DNA from: Notospermus geniculatus
Taxonomy: Eukaryota > Nemertea > Pilidiophora > Heteronemertea > Lineidae
DNA: 64,000 nt
NCBI GenBank assembly: GCA_002633025.1
Contig: NMRB01000057.1
Location: 124,001 to 188,000 of the forward strand
Direction: 5' to 3'
Below the pieces are notes generated by a model. It saw only the letters and a list, made by a program, of their open reading frames with translations. It had not been told where the DNA came from and searched no databases. This document shows positions 10,501 to 25,500 of the stretch, piece after piece. Numbering within the stretch: position 1 is the first letter of the stretch; each line of letters starts with the position of its first letter. A program made the translations under genes and the position numbers.

Positions 10501-13500
10501 AAACGATGGGGAACCTGTGCAGCTATGGGGATTTTGGAGTACTTGCCTATGTTTTCCCTTGTTTGAAAGGTATGTATCGTGCACGCCATATCAATATAGA
10601 CCAAGGACCTCAAATTGTCTTTGTCACATTGGGTCAAGTTTGAAGTCGATTTGATCTGATANTTTCTAAGCCGGGCTTGACACGGGTCTCAAAAAGCCCG
10701 GGGATTTGTATGTAGTGTAAACACGGCTAATGTGTTTTTCCTATATTGCCAACAGATAAGTGGCTATTCACTTCTAATTCCAGGTGCTTCATTAATTAAT
10801 GTCATCCTGTCTGTCTGAACTTAAAAAAGTTACAGGATGTACCATTTTGCCATGCTACCAACTCATTTCATTTCACAATCATGGAAAATTTCTCTGAAAT
10901 GAATGACTTCTATTTGCTTGATAGCTTTTAAGAATTTGTCTAAGATGTTTAATTGGGCCACATGCAAAATCATTATTTCCATGTCTTACATCTCAAGGAT
11001 CCTGTGAGTGTTTCCGGGTGTTATGGTTTTGGTCTCACGTCTTGGCACATTTAACTCAGTGTGTCAGGAACTGCCATCATGTACAGAACAACCATGTTAT
11101 GCTCTTATACTGTCCCTTCTGAATGTAAGTATTGATGTTTCATGTTTATGTTTTTGGTTTCTTCCTTGGTCTGAGCAGAGGCAAAATTTCACTTTGTGAT
11201 GGGAAGAAGGTATGAGCGCAATAGGGCCTGCTCTGCGATATTTGAATTCACGCTCTCGTGCATGGCACCCTCGCCAGCATCCGCACATTTGGATTCCATC
11301 AATAGTCCACTTCGCCTTTTGCAGAACTGTAACTTAAGGGGTATGTTAATATTACAACACTTACAGGCCAAGGTTGAGACTAGAGTACCGGTAACACTTA
11401 TGGCAAATAGGTCATATTGATATCATAACTTAATGATTCTCGAAATTGTTACAACACATGACGCCATTGACATCTTGGATGACCATCCAGGTCCTTTCTA
11501 TCAGTTTTGTTGCAGGGAGGAGATGGCCCTGTTTCGAGGTAAGACATCCTCACTCATTAGGTACCGGTATAATCTGAATCATGCGTAATTCGTTATTGTC
11601 TTAAAGTTTCATGATCTAGTTCTGGTACATTCTTCAAGTGTTCCTGAATCTTTCTGCTCATGCCCCATTTGTGTGATCATCTTCTCATAACGACTTGAAG
11701 TGGAGACATTCGTCTTTGTCATGTTTGTCATCTAATTATAATAACACTTTACCGAGTTCGGTTCCCTGTGCTTCAGTTTACTTTCTGGATTCTCCGAGTG
11801 ATTGTTCACGAAAATTTTTGCCAAATTTTCATGTCCTCATTGTTCGTGCTATATATACATATAAATTGGGTTACAGTCTGAATGGCATAGATACATGTAA
11901 TTATTGAACTTGCTGTGAAATAATATCTGTGTATGTAATACGGACACAAAGAAACGCTACCAGTGGTGTTAGTGTTGCTGCTTCCTGGTTGCACATATTT
12001 ACAAGAATCCATATTCTGGCTTTTAGGAGACTGAAAAGGTAAGATTCGACTCCTTTCTGGTGCCACCTTCTAACATGTCTAAGAAAGTTCAATATTGTTG
12101 GCAGGAGGATCAACTTTCAGAGGGAGATGGTCTGGGCTATTGCCCAGCTCCCTAGTTCTGCTGCTGTAAAGAAGACTGTTGTTCATCTCACCTTCTGATT
12201 CATGGAACCGTTCTAGTCTGCCATCAGTTTGTGCAGGTCCTGGACCATATACCCTGGCATCCTGGCTCTTCAGTCCATTGCATAGTAAGCCGTGATGCCT
12301 TGTAGTTGTACCATGTGTCTTTGCAAGGGCAGGTACATACATGTAAAAGACCCCATCCAAGTGAGGAACATGACCAGCTTGCGAAGGTCTCTGGGGTGAG
12401 TCTTCCGTACTTAACAGGGCCAATGATGCTATGGTTTCGGCCCAATGGAAAAATCTAATACAAATACCATTAGTTTGTGCAAAGGAAACATCCAGTGGTT
12501 CTCTTCCTGAGCATCTCTTCCCAGCTTTACTTCTTTTTCCTTCTCTTGAACATCACTTGATGCATGGGCTTTTGTTTCTCACCTGACCAGTCCGCTGATC
12601 GATCTTTAAAAACACACCTGTGGCTTTAGTGCTCGAGTTTGAAAATCAATCAGTGTGTTGGAGTCAGTCTCGGTATCGACTCCAGTCTGACGCTTTCCTG
12701 CATGGGTTTGCATACCTATACTTCAGAACTCATTCGGCACCAAACATAACCAGGGTTTCCGCCAGGATTTTTTTCCAGGGTACGACCTATAACGAGGGGG
12801 GGCGAGAAAAAAAATTCAAAAAAAACTTTTTTGAAAAATTTTTTTTTCAAAATTTTTTTTTGTTAATAATGGCCTCCAGAGTCATTTTTTACAACTCCAA
12901 AATGCAAAATTAGTCTTCCTTCTGCATGAAAGTTGCATTTGAAATGTAAAAAATTGAAGAAAAACATTACTGAAGTGACTTTTTCAGGGTACTATATCGT
13001 ACCCTCAGATTTCTTTAGGGTACTATATTTGTACCCAAAGTACCCTCTGGCGGAGACCCTGATAACTGATGATACCAAAAGAAACCAAGTAGGTATCTTT
13101 TAGTAAATCATGAATTAGTTGTTGATCTGGCAATGGGGCTGCATCACCATGAAATATTACAAGATTTCCCGAGGTGCTGGTATTGGTTTCTAGACCTTTT
13201 CCCAGTGTCTTTTTGGTGTCACTCAGACCAATGTTCTTTTGGTACCTGGCCCTCTCCTGCTTCTGCTCCTTTATCCTAGGGTCATTTTCCAGTGTCATTT
13301 TGGTGGCGCACTGGAATGCCAGTCTCCACTGGTGTGTGGTGATGATGATGCTTTGAATTTGTCCTGCAGTCGTAAACCAGCAGCTTCATTCCCGGTTGAC
13401 TTGCTGCCGTACCCTTCATTTGGCCTGAAAGGATCAAGTGATTTGCTAAAGGAGATGCTGCTTGAGTTCCCTGGGGAAGTGGCTGGAAGGACTCAGTAGA

Positions 13501-16500
13501 GTATGACCATCAATGTGAAACAATTCAAGACTGTATCACAAGAAGAAATGCTTTATGATGTCTTTGCATCATGATGAAATGGTATCTTTTGCCTCAACAT
13601 GGTGCTTCTGGCTCGGGGTGGTCCATCGGTGATCATGCCAATGTGCTGATAGGACGGATATTTCCCTCAATACAGTTCTTATGTTTACTAGCAACAGGCC
13701 TGCTTAGCCTCAGAAGCTAACTTTGGATGATGATTCATCAGACTTTGTGAAAAATCCTACTATCCACAATTACCTCTGTTGTCAGGTTACACGAAGAAGC
13801 ATTCACTGACAACTGAAGACAGGTTCTCTGGCAAATGTAGTGGAACCTTTTTTTTGCTCTTTCATGTTACAAACACCTAAAGCAGCTCCAGAGGTTCTTG
13901 GCATCAGTACTTGCTGATCTGTTTCCCTTGTGTCTGGTCCAGCGGAAAGGCCAGGCATCAGCTCAGATTGCCGGGTCTCAGATTTATGTATCACAGTATT
14001 GGTTTATGATTCTTTGGCCCTGCTATATGGTTCCAAATCAGCTAAAATCCCATCAGTTCTTTAGCAAAATAACATGACTGGTGATCAGTCATACCATGTG
14101 GTGATTCAAAGCACTTATGGTACTCGATGTCAGGGAACTCAAGTCTAAAGGCTTGTTTCGTCAGTTTCTTGCTCTTTGCCAGAGTTTCCACGGGCCTTAC
14201 AAGCGAATTGGAACTGATAACCAACAATGGTACCTTGCCCATTGAGTGCCAACTCATGAGAAAACTCATGTGGAGCACCTAGTTGAATGGCAAACTGGTT
14301 GATATCCTTGGTTGCCAAATTGTAGCCAAGGGGAGGCAGTTACCAAAGCCCTGCATTGTATGAAAAGTAGGAGATGTTGATGAACTCTTGGGATCAACAC
14401 TTTGATTAAAAAAAAACCCTACTTTCATATTGAAAGCTCCTCTTCAGCAGTGTTCCCAGTAAGTGGTTGCTACCACCTGATAATTGGAAGGCCACTTCAC
14501 GATAAATCAACCACCAGCTCATATATCCCCTGAAGAAACATCAACAAACCCTGTCTTATTATCATGACTAAATCTAAACATGTTGAAAAAACACGAGAAC
14601 CTTGCACACACTGTATGATATGATGGTAATACGGTACTAGAGAACTCATGTTTGAAGTTACGAATGATTGGAAGGAAAAAAGCGTTGCACGCGTTCGGAA
14701 TCGGAAGAAGTTGCAGAAAAGGATCTTTGAAGGTAAAAAGCAGACGGCAGGAAGCGCATGTTTGTTTTTACTCTTGACTCAGAACAGCTCGTCAGCAGCA
14801 AGCAGATGGTTGCTATTTCATCGCGGGGCTAACCAACACCTGAGCTCTTGGCTGGGGTCTGGGGAAGCATGCGGTGAACAGGAAAAAACTTCATCCAAAT
14901 GATAAATTCGGTAGCATTTTCTTTTCGGAGGATGCAGTTGGTTGTAGTCTGAGTTGGTTTCCTGCGTAAAGTATACAGCTATTACCACCGGCGGTGTTTT
15001 GGCTCTGTTGATGTGATATTCTCAGACCATGAAGCTGAGATCATGCTACTCGGCAAAACATTCTGATGAAGAAATGGCCTGCTGTGACCAAAGATTGCAT
15101 GGTAAATGCGGACTGCAGAAGATGGGGAGCCTGGGCTGCAAATTGAGCTGACTCTGCCTGTCTACAGCTACTGTTTACATCAACTGGCAACTTAGAGCAA
15201 GATGAATCAACAAGGATGACCTGAATTATCACAATTTGAGGAGGGATGGATCCAGGGTGGTCCAAGGGGTGTGTGGACCCTCTTGCTTTGCTCTCGGCAA
15301 CCAACAAGAGCACCCCAGACCCTCCTCAGCTGCCTGTGGCCACCATCCTCATACACCCCCTGCAAAAATCCTCCCTGGCTGGATCTGCTTCTGAAAAGAT
15401 ATCTCTGATGTTCTTTCTCGAGATGATCTATCATGCTATGCAGCAGCAACATGTCACCATCCCAAAGCAATCTCTCAATTTACCTCTGTTTATACCTAGT
15501 GGTGATGTCTCCAGAAACAATGAAGATGGTGCATGTCTTGATGATAATCTGCACGTTGGGTTACAATCTTTTAGAAAACAACACATGCATCAACAAAAGT
15601 ATCTGATTGCGTTTAGGAGATAGGAAAAATATTGAGTAATCCGTTGCTAGGTGTCTCTGCCTCGTTCTTCAGGAACGAATTGACAAGCAGCAGTTTGAAG
15701 AGAAAGGCTTGACTTGACTTTTACTTCTGAATTCTTCACTTCCACTCCGGACTTGACTTGATGTTGCTCCAGAATGTTGCTGCTTTTATTAACCCAAGAC
15801 TGCATGTTTCGTTTCTGATGTTAAAGGGCCATGATATTGCCACTTTTGTTGACAGCAGCACCACCAGCGGTGATTGCATCATTCTCCATAGTTTTGCCTT
15901 TCCATTTGCCCCAGTGTTGGAGAATGTATGATTACAATATAATGCATACGTGATACCCTAGGAACAAATGAGGAACAAGAGTTTAAACAATTGTTACTAG
16001 AGCTCTTCTGATGCGGGTATGTTTAGTGTGGGAAAGAGAAGGAAGGAATATAGTGCCCCTTTAGGTGAAAATTCCTGCAACAAAGGAAGTCAGGTACCTC
16101 ATGTTTTAAGGTCGAAACGTTTTCCATTCATCTCACTCTCTTCCCCACCCTCTTCCTGGCAGCAGACGTCACGTTATTTTCATGATTTACCTGAGTTCTC
16201 AGTGATAGCATCCCCTCAGCAGCCTCCCCAATACCTCTCATTTCTTTGGCCACTTTACAACGATTCACGAAAGGTGCGAGAATGGAACATGTTTTAGACA
16301 ACAAGAGGATTTGTGTGGATTTACAACAGCAACTTTCCAGCAGTCGAATGCAACTTTGGAATATATCGTGAAATATAGTTGAATTTTGCTCCGAATTATG
16401 CCTCTGTAGTGTGTGATTTTTCTAAAATTTGGATTTTTGCCACGACTTTTGGATACGGAAGGTGATTCAGTTGGCTGGCAGACACAATCTCCGTGTTTCT

Positions 16501-19500
16501 AGTACCCATTACACGTTGTATGCTTGTAGGTCAACGATACTACCGTACAGTTTTTATCCGCTAGGCCTATGTAGTTGAATTCATCGATATTGGTCTGAGT
16601 ATTGAGAGCAGTCATTTGAGGGGATACTTGAGTCTTAAATTTCTTTGCTGTGTTGATGTGGAGTTACGTATCAATAAGTCCATAGCACCGTTCTTCGACC
16701 AACTTGCATTGCTTCCTTCAGCCATGTCAGTCTAGCTTTCAACAGTATAGACTACATATACATGTACCAACCATACCATGGTGTCTTCTGGGCTGCTGAA
16801 GAAGCCAGTCCTGACATGAGAGTCTGAAAAAAGACAGCTAGACTCAAATGGACTGAGAAATTGTGGGGATGCAGGGAAACTTGATCACCAATTTGGATCT
16901 TCTCATCTTTCAATTGGTGAAGTTTCATTCTTTTATGAATCTCTATGTTCACCAAATTGTGGTTCTTTGTGTAACTTGTTTTTCATTCCCATGGATTAAG
17001 GAAGTCTTCCTTCTTGTCCATTCAAAACAATAAAGAACATCTCAGAGGGGGGTGGCCCTGGGAATTAAAATTTTATTCAGGCCCGCTAATTGTTGGCATT
17101 TTTGTTCATCAGTTGAGTTATTTTTGTCTCAGAATTCGACAGGAAGTAACTACAGTGATTTCCATAATCAAACATCGTGACATTAAAAAAATTGTCAAAA
17201 TGCCCCACATTCCTCAAGTTTTCATGATGCAGTGACCCATATGAACTTTTTCATATTCTTGATTGAATTATTAAGGTGCTGAATCCCTTTTGAAAAGATG
17301 AGGAAGTGATCTTATCCAGGTGCCTGGGACATCATTAGCAGGCCTACTTGGGAAATTTTGGTCACTTGCCTTTATTGGCTCGTGCCCTGGGACTTGGCCA
17401 CATCCCGCTTCTCTGAAATCTGGCTCAGAGGTGATCAGATCTCACTGAGATATCAATATGTGCACTACCAACTTCTGTCTTTGAAATATGTAGAATGCAG
17501 TAGAATTTTCATGATGACAAATTGAGTAACATCATCAAGCACAAATTGAATATGACGGTGTTGTTCTGATATTATCTGATTATCAAACCATTCTCTAAGG
17601 ATTAATCAAGTGATATTTTGATCTAATGCAACAAAGTTCTCACATAGGTTTATATAGGAGCCACTGATTCAGTGAACTGGCCAACCTCAGCAATCTAAAC
17701 AACATCACAAGGTGCAAAGTGTTGGATGACCCTGTGGGAACTTTTGATATCGCGATTATGGAATTTTTCACTTCATTGTATATGAGTTCATAGAACCAGG
17801 ATGATAAACTCAAAGATATTTACTGATATTTATGGGACAATTCGGAAAAAATATTCTGGTAAGTTATTTAAAAAAAATGGTCGTCTGACTGTTACCACTG
17901 CCAAACCCGCATTCCTTCATTAGTTCGACCCTGCCCCTTCAGCAGAATTTGGCAGTGTCAAGAATCGGGTCCTCTTAGCATCACTCCCAAGCTTGCAACT
18001 TGTGCATGCGAGCTTGTACTCCCAAGCTCATAGAGCTATGCTGAGGGGATCTGATGTCATGAGGATGAAAATTTTAAGCCTGCAGCACATGTCACCACTT
18101 TCATTGTGAATACAGGCAATTTTTGTGGTCGTCACAAAAATGGCCAAGTGTGCTGTGGCCGACAACGACCACTCACCATGGAAATTCTGTGGTGACCATG
18201 AGTTGCCACAAGTTGCCCAATCAAACCGGTTTGATTTCTCACCATGAAAATTTCTCCTGGTTGCCAGTTGTGGCCATCAGCAGCACATGAGACCACTCTT
18301 GGTGACGTCTGCTGTAAACCGGCAACCACCACAAAAATTGCCGACCACGAAAATTGCCTGTACGAGCAACAAAAGGATAACGTGTGCTGCTAACTTTAGA
18401 GGCCATAAGTTCCCAAGTCTTTAATGAACCATAATACCTCAGACTGCCAAAGGGCGTGGCAACATTGCATCTCAGTTGCAGCTTTAAATCTCCAAGTCTG
18501 ATCAGGTGCAGATGAGATGCATTAGCTTGAAAAAGAGCGAACGTGCGGTTCGGTACCTTTGGCCTTGATCTGATGAGTTCAGTTTTCAAAGATACCATGA
18601 TAGCAACCACCTGTATGTATGAGTTCGTTGTTTGAAGCAAAATCACTTCCATGAAGGATTCACGAGTTGCGCCAGGGATGCTCCCTGTTTATCATTCAGA
18701 TCAGCTGATTGTGTCCTGCCATTAGTTTGAAGAAGGCGATTCACGTTTTTCTGATTGCCAAGAAATGTAGGTGTCATGACTTCCTGGTAGATACCGCACC
18801 ATTTCCTTTTAGTGTACCTGTTCAAACAAAGGTTAAGTTGAGAAAAAAATGAAAAAGAATGAACCATTGTTTCTGTTCTCGACTGTGTCGACTGTCTTTG
18901 TCCTTTCATGGTCTATTGTAATATATTGATGTGGGCACCTCAAATGGTTGTCCAACCTGGTGCATGTGCCGAATTGTTAGGATTTAGCCTTTTCAGTGCC
19001 TGTACCACAACACTATCTTCTGTCAAAGCTTTCTTGCATCCCATGGTGTAGATTTGAAAAACATTTGAAGAAAGTTTGCTCCTGTCAACCATCTAAAGAA
19101 TGTTTCTTCAAATTCTTTCCAATTCATTTCCATGGCTCTCAGAAAACTTGACAGAAGATACTGTCTGCAGAATCCGTGGGGCAGAGGCCAGCATCATGTA
19201 TCTGAAGTGTGTGACACAAGTGACACCTTGGTTGCATCTTGATCATACTCAGGTCATCTCACTCGGCTATTGCCTCCGAGGAGGTGCGACGTAGGAGATG
19301 CGTCTGAATGATCCTATTTTGAAAAGATGCATCTTGATGTTTCATGGACCAGAATTCCAGTCTGTGGTAGTGAAATGGTTAAAAATCAGGAGAGAAGATT
19401 ATTTTTGAAAGCTACAGTCATCGCTCTGCTTGGTTCCTTTCCAATTCCATTTCTTTTGCATGCATTGAAGTGGTAGTCATGGTTGTAAGGTGTTTACATG

Positions 19501-22500
19501 AGGTGAGTGTGCTGCTGGAACGATTCCACAGGCTGTCTCTTGCATCAAACCATTCATTGAACACGGTGAGGTGGTTTTCGGTTGCCGAACAGCTCATTTT
19601 CCAACAGGTGGGAGGGCAAACTGAGAGTTTTATGTGAGAGCTATTATAAACTTGTGTAAAAACGTTGCTGAGGAAAGAAAAGATGAACATGATGTATGTC
19701 TAGCAAATGGAGATGGGAGGTTGTTGTGTGCAGTGAGCTTTCTTGGCCAAGGAGTCAACACCTCATCTATTGCTCAAAATTTTGTATCCAAAGTTCTGAC
19801 TCGTGTTTGTTATCAGAAGTTCTATCTTTGAGCAAGAAGAGTCTTGCAAAGTGAAAACCCATTCACAGCTGTCAATATATCAATCAAAGAAGCCAAAATA
19901 TTTGACTTTTCTTCAATTTACAGGGAAAAGTGGCTTGGCGTACATGGACAGTAATGAGCAGTAGAATTTCCCAGTATCTCTGGATTTGAGACAGAATTCC
20001 CCATGCTTGTCTCTTTCAACTCAAGGAACCCATGAAATTAACAAATAAAATGTCTTCTTCATCTTTAGGTGCGGTGTGACATTCACAGACAGTGCTGCCA
20101 GAAGAAGAGAGTTAACATTTTGAATGTCAGAATTGTTAATTATTTCTTAACAATTTTTTCCGTCCATTAACTCCTGAACATTTCTCCATTTGTTTATTTC
20201 ACAGGGAGGAGAGGAACTACAAGACAGCAGACGCCTCCCAAAGATGCCAACGCCGTTGTGAAACAAGACCCAGGTGAAACTCCGGAGTTCCTTCGCATCA
20301 AGCTCAGGTCGACAAGTTCGATTTCTGTGAACAAACCTCGTCAGTCGTACACAACGGATGATGTTGATGAAATTAAAAGTGAGTGCTGAGAGAGTAACTC
20401 ATTTGCCATCCTGGCACCCAGGGTCTTCACAACCTCTCCTCTCCTCGCAGTTGGTTCCATTAAAGGGAGGGGTGGCACCTTAAATGACCTGGGCCGACCA
20501 CCAAGAAACTCTGATAGCACTAAAAGGGCCTAACAGAGAAATTCTGTAATGGTAAAAAGCATTGCATACCTCTCTGTTAGGCACTGTTAGTGCTATCGGA
20601 GTTTCTTGGCAGTCGGCCCTGAAATTTTCAGGATGCTCATTCGCATCCAAAGGGAAATCAGAGTAATATACTGCTTTAGATTATGATATGCTGGGGAGAC
20701 TGATCATGCAACCTTAACAATGGTGGGACCAAACGGCAATTGAACCCAGAACCTCAGAAGTGACAGGCGCTGATGTTTGCACTATGCCACTCTGACAGCC
20801 CAGAAATGTCACCCCAATTCAAGAGGTTTACTGGAAGTTGAACCCAGGATCTCTCACGCCCTAAGTGAGAATCATGCCACTAGACCACTGAGTGAGCTGG
20901 AGATCGAACTCACATCCTCCTTAGTGACAGGCATGGGTGTTACCAGAGCGCCACCTTGACAAAACAAGACGCCACAAGAAATCAACACTTTGATACCAAT
21001 GTTTACATCTTTTCAGGGTTATCCAAAGAAGGAAAACCAACTCCTCCAATGCGGCACAAAAAATACACAGGAGGGGGTAGTAACCCACCAAGTGGTCAGT
21101 CGTCACCACAAGTGCAGCGGTCAAAGCGGAGGTCGTACACAACTGATGATATTGGCGTAGTGTCTGGGACGAGTAAACAGGGCAGTGTTGAGGAGTTGAA
21201 GAAGGATGGGAGCGTGAAGCCAAAAGGTGGGTCTGCTGGGTAGATTCAGCGCGCGGTAGGCCTACAACTTTCAGTAGACAAATCCCAAATTGACGTAAAC
21301 GAGAAAGATCTGCGCACTTCTGCCGAAATCACAATGTCTGTCTTATCACTACAAGTCCTTTAGATCTTTCGATATCTCTCTATTTCATTTGTATATTACA
21401 GTTTTGAAATTCTTACACTTATTTGGTAAGTCAGGGTTGATCCATGTGATGTTAGATGTTGCTGTATTGAACCCCTTTCATGCTTCCAATACTGATTTTA
21501 TTTTTCAATACACTTTAGCATTTATCTTATATTGCATGTTTTCATTTTGATATTTCTCAGCTTGAAATATAAGGGTCAAGTGTCCCACAAAGACATCTTA
21601 CAATACCGTCTCAGCCTGCCGACTTTTGTGATAAGCCTAGCCCCTTGTTTTGTTTCAATACAATGTTACCAGTAAACTCAGTCCAACAGATGGCATCTTC
21701 TCTCAAAGTTTTCTCACATCCTGTGGAATTGATTGAAAGATATTTGGAGAAAGGTTGTTCATGTTGACCATCTGAAGACAATTTTTTCAAATTCATGCCA
21801 GTCAATTTCCATTTCTAGAAAACATCAGCAGAAGGTACTGCCTGCTTACTGAGGGCAAATGAGTTCCCTAGTGACATAACCAGTTTCCCTTTTGTTTTGG
21901 CTTGCCATCAGTAGTTTATTCATGTAGTGAATATGACTTCTTTCGTTTCTTCATCCTTTATTAACTGCCTGTAGCATGTTGGTGTGTTTATAATTCCTCT
22001 ATGCAAGAAAATGAACTAAAACTTTTGAAATGTTGAGGTTGTGACTGAATCAGAGTTGAGGACTCGCCCTAAACTCAACTTGAAGTTCCAATGTTGGCCC
22101 AAAGTTAACATGACCTGTCCTCAAATAAGTACATGTATGCTAGAGGGGGTCGTCTGCTAAATGTGTCATAAACATGATGAGAATTGGCTACAGAAGACAC
22201 TGACTGCCCCATAATTGTTGCTGAAGCGGGCTGCACCTGAGTGCAGTTTTGCCTCCAACTAGGGATATTTTTGCCTCCTACGTGCAAATGTCATCGTGTG
22301 TGGTGGTCGGAGGCAGAGGCGGAGATGGATTTTTTGCCTCCAACGCGGATCAAACATGATGGGATTACGTCACGCCGCATCTACAGGAGACAAATTTGCA
22401 ATCGTGTGCGGCGGCTGACGCACCGTGTGCGGTGACAAGATGCCAAGACAAAAAACTCCTATGGAGGCAGAATTGCACTCATGTGCGACAGGCTTAAAAA

Positions 22501-25500
22501 TGGAGTGATTTCTGAAGAAAAATAGAAAAATAGCTGTGGCTTCATCCACTTTATTCTTTCCATTTACAGCACCACCGAAACCTTGGGTACATCACTTTGC
22601 CAAACGAACGAATCGAGATCGAACACCAGAACGCGACAAAAACCACCGTATTGTTGACGAAGGTGATCCTAAAAGTCCCCCGCGAAGTAAAGCTTTGAAA
22701 CAGAAACAAAAATCGGAGGATTCTGGGACGGCGGCAAGAGCTGAGGGAACAAAGCAGCGATCAAAATCGCTCACTCATGTTTTTAATCGAAAAGTCAATG
22801 ATGACAAACATAAAACAGTTCGGGATAAGCCCCAAGATTCTTGTGATATAAAAAGTGTAAATACTAGCTGTGATTCAGATAACGGTGCCATGGACCTGGA
22901 TAACGAGACGACCCCTGTTGCTACGACAAATACGTACGATTTTAACGTCTCTGTCGACCACGTCTATGACGATGTTTACGTTGGGGATGTCGACGATGAC
23001 GAGACAGATGACGGGACTTTAACGAAAAAGAAATCGATGAGATTATTAAAAGAATGGGGTCTGGACGTCAAGGTCCCGACGGACGACGATGACGAAATCG
23101 TTGCAGAAAAGGCAGAGACTTTGAAAAGGAATAGATTAGATGCGGTTGCTAATGATGATGCGGAGGATTTCTCAACGCACGAGTACAGCTCGTTTGAGGA
23201 TGAATCGTTCGATTCCGATTCGGACAGTGATACCAGTGATCTCAATAATGTGTCAGCGAATACGTCGGCGATGCAGGTAGAGTTGCGTTTAAGGACACTT
23301 CGGCTAATAAGGGCTTCAAGGTTGTGAACCCTTTCTGAAGCCTTTGTTAAAAACTGGTGTAGGACTTGGCAGACCATTGAATTCAGCTTTCAACCAAACT
23401 CTCACTAAAAGTTGATGAGTTTTATGTACCGTAACTATCAACTCTGCTCTCAGTTCCACCCAGTCTTCGATACAATGCAATTATCACCATTATGAAGTAT
23501 TGCGAATCAAACATTTCACAGTCGAAAAGCAAGTCAAAGTTGAAAAGACAAAATGAAACTCTGACTGACAATGATATCTCAGCTAAATCTTCATTTCATG
23601 CATGTTTAATTACTCTGTCATTTGACTCTAATTGGGAAATCCAAATCTGTATTTCAGCAAGTTCTTCAAGACATGGCTGATGAAAGTGCCAACATGACAC
23701 CATTACACAGAAAAGCTCATGAGCTATTAATTACGGAGCGTGCCTATGTGAAGAAGTTAAAGCTAATTGATCAGGTACGACGCTTGAAGCATGTGTTGGA
23801 GTCCGGCCGGAATCTTATGGCACAACCTTGCCTCGCCTCATAAAGGATGTGCATTACGTCCTATTGGTTGGTCCGTTGGCCTCCTGAGATGGGTATTAAA
23901 ATCATGGGTTTGATTGTGACACTCGTGTCAATTTCGTCGAACAACATGACAACTGCTTTAATCACTGATGATGTTATAAGATTCCATCATCAGCTACTTG
24001 TCAAGCAGTCTCAGAAGGCCGATGGTGCAATGGCGAGAGTGTCGAAGAGGCCGCAGATTTTGATACTTGGCCGAGGCACCACTCCTTATTCTCAGTTGGC
24101 TTGAAAGGGTCAAACGAGAACTCTCGGAGCTGCTGCTCGGGTTCCCCAGAAAGGTTGCCTGAGAGACGGGGTAATCATCTGAAGACCTTAAATTATAACT
24201 GTGAAACTGTTCGTGCCGATTGTGGCCTCCATAGTGGTTGCGACCACATCACCCTTAAGAGTTCTCGCATCATGCTAGTTTCCAGCTCGTGGTCTGTGAT
24301 ATCCCTTGTGTCCTTTTCAGACATTCCAGTTTAAAATCGACATGGAAAACAAGAAAAACAACATGTTTCCTGACGAAGTCATCAACCAGATGTTCGCCAA
24401 CATCAAGAGTATATTTCAACTCCATGATGCACATTTGTTGCCGAAGTTGGAGGAGAGAATGAAGAATTGGTGAGTTACAAAATTCGATCTGGATCACGTG
24501 TTTAGGAAGTCCCAAGTTCATTTGCTCAATCTATAGATCTTTGCAGTTGATTGGGAACAACGTTTCCAGGTCAAACGCAGTCAAGGCGCAGCGTCACGTC
24601 AGTGTTGGCGAGGCCAGCGCCCATGCAATCTCCTGTACGTCAACGACGTCATTGACGTCCCACGTAGGTTTGGTAAACGTTTCAAGTCAAACTTTTAGAT
24701 TTCCAACGTGAGTGTTCCGTTTAGCAGTTATAGATTCCCAAATTTGTATTACCATCATGATCCCAAGGTTCTAAGCTATCCACTGGTATGTTTATTTGTT
24801 GGGAGTGAGCAGGGATCTGGCGACAGTGATAAGTTGAAAAGGGCATGCATGGTAAATTCTCGTAAACGTGGGTCCCAATCAACTGCAACGATCTATAGCG
24901 ATGGGGACCAAAAGATGGCCTGAATTTTCAGGATGTTAATTGAGAGGTATCCCTGTGTACACACTTTTATCTGGTCATTCAATCCTACAGTGGGTTCATG
25001 TCTGTTTTCAGGGACTCTGTGGAGAAGATCGGTGACATCCTTTGCACGTTTGCCCCCTTCTTGAAGATGTATTCGGAATACGTGAAGAATTACGATACTG
25101 GTACAACGCTGCTGTCAAACTGGTATCAGAAATGTCCAAAGTTCAAAGCTCTCATCGATGAATTGCAGAGTCTTCCAGAGTGTGGTCACTTGGCACTCCA
25201 GCATCACATGTTGGAACCGATACAGCGAGTGCCACGTTATGAGCTGCTACTCAAAGGTAAGGTTTCCCTGAGGCTTGTTTCCATTTCAGCAATTCCCACG
25301 CTTTCCGTGCCATTTCCACAAGCCTGTGTCCACAGTTGCAATATCTGTCAGCTCTCTATCTGTCGTATTGCATCAAAGAATGAACTCCATACCTGTGAAA
25401 ACGTTGGGGTAGGCATTGGAGGTTGCTGTAGTCGGAACTCACCATGCTGGGCATTTTATGGACTGCTTGGGGTGTGGACCTTGTCACCAAGAAAGTAGGC

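Noticed and set aside
11516-11538. 23-base acceptor/donor pair in the FGD long intron
   Set aside because: It would end in phase 0, which does not fit the next exon, and is too short to judge.
20823-20897. Functional tRNA-Pro gene
   Set aside because: Anticodon and T-arm are tRNA-Pro-like, but the acceptor arms cannot pair, so it is a pseudogene or SINE part.
23277-23327. Extension of the FGD acidic exon to a stop at 23,325-23,327
   Set aside because: The GATGCAG/GTAGAG donor at 23,276 joins in frame to the DH exon. The extension is intronic, and in copy B the frame after the donor differs.
22976-23377. Minus-strand open frame opposite the FGD acidic exon (and its twin at 35,252-35,611)
   Set aside because: It is the antisense shadow of the Asp/Ser-rich exon. 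The low-complexity Ser/Thr content is a consequence of that.
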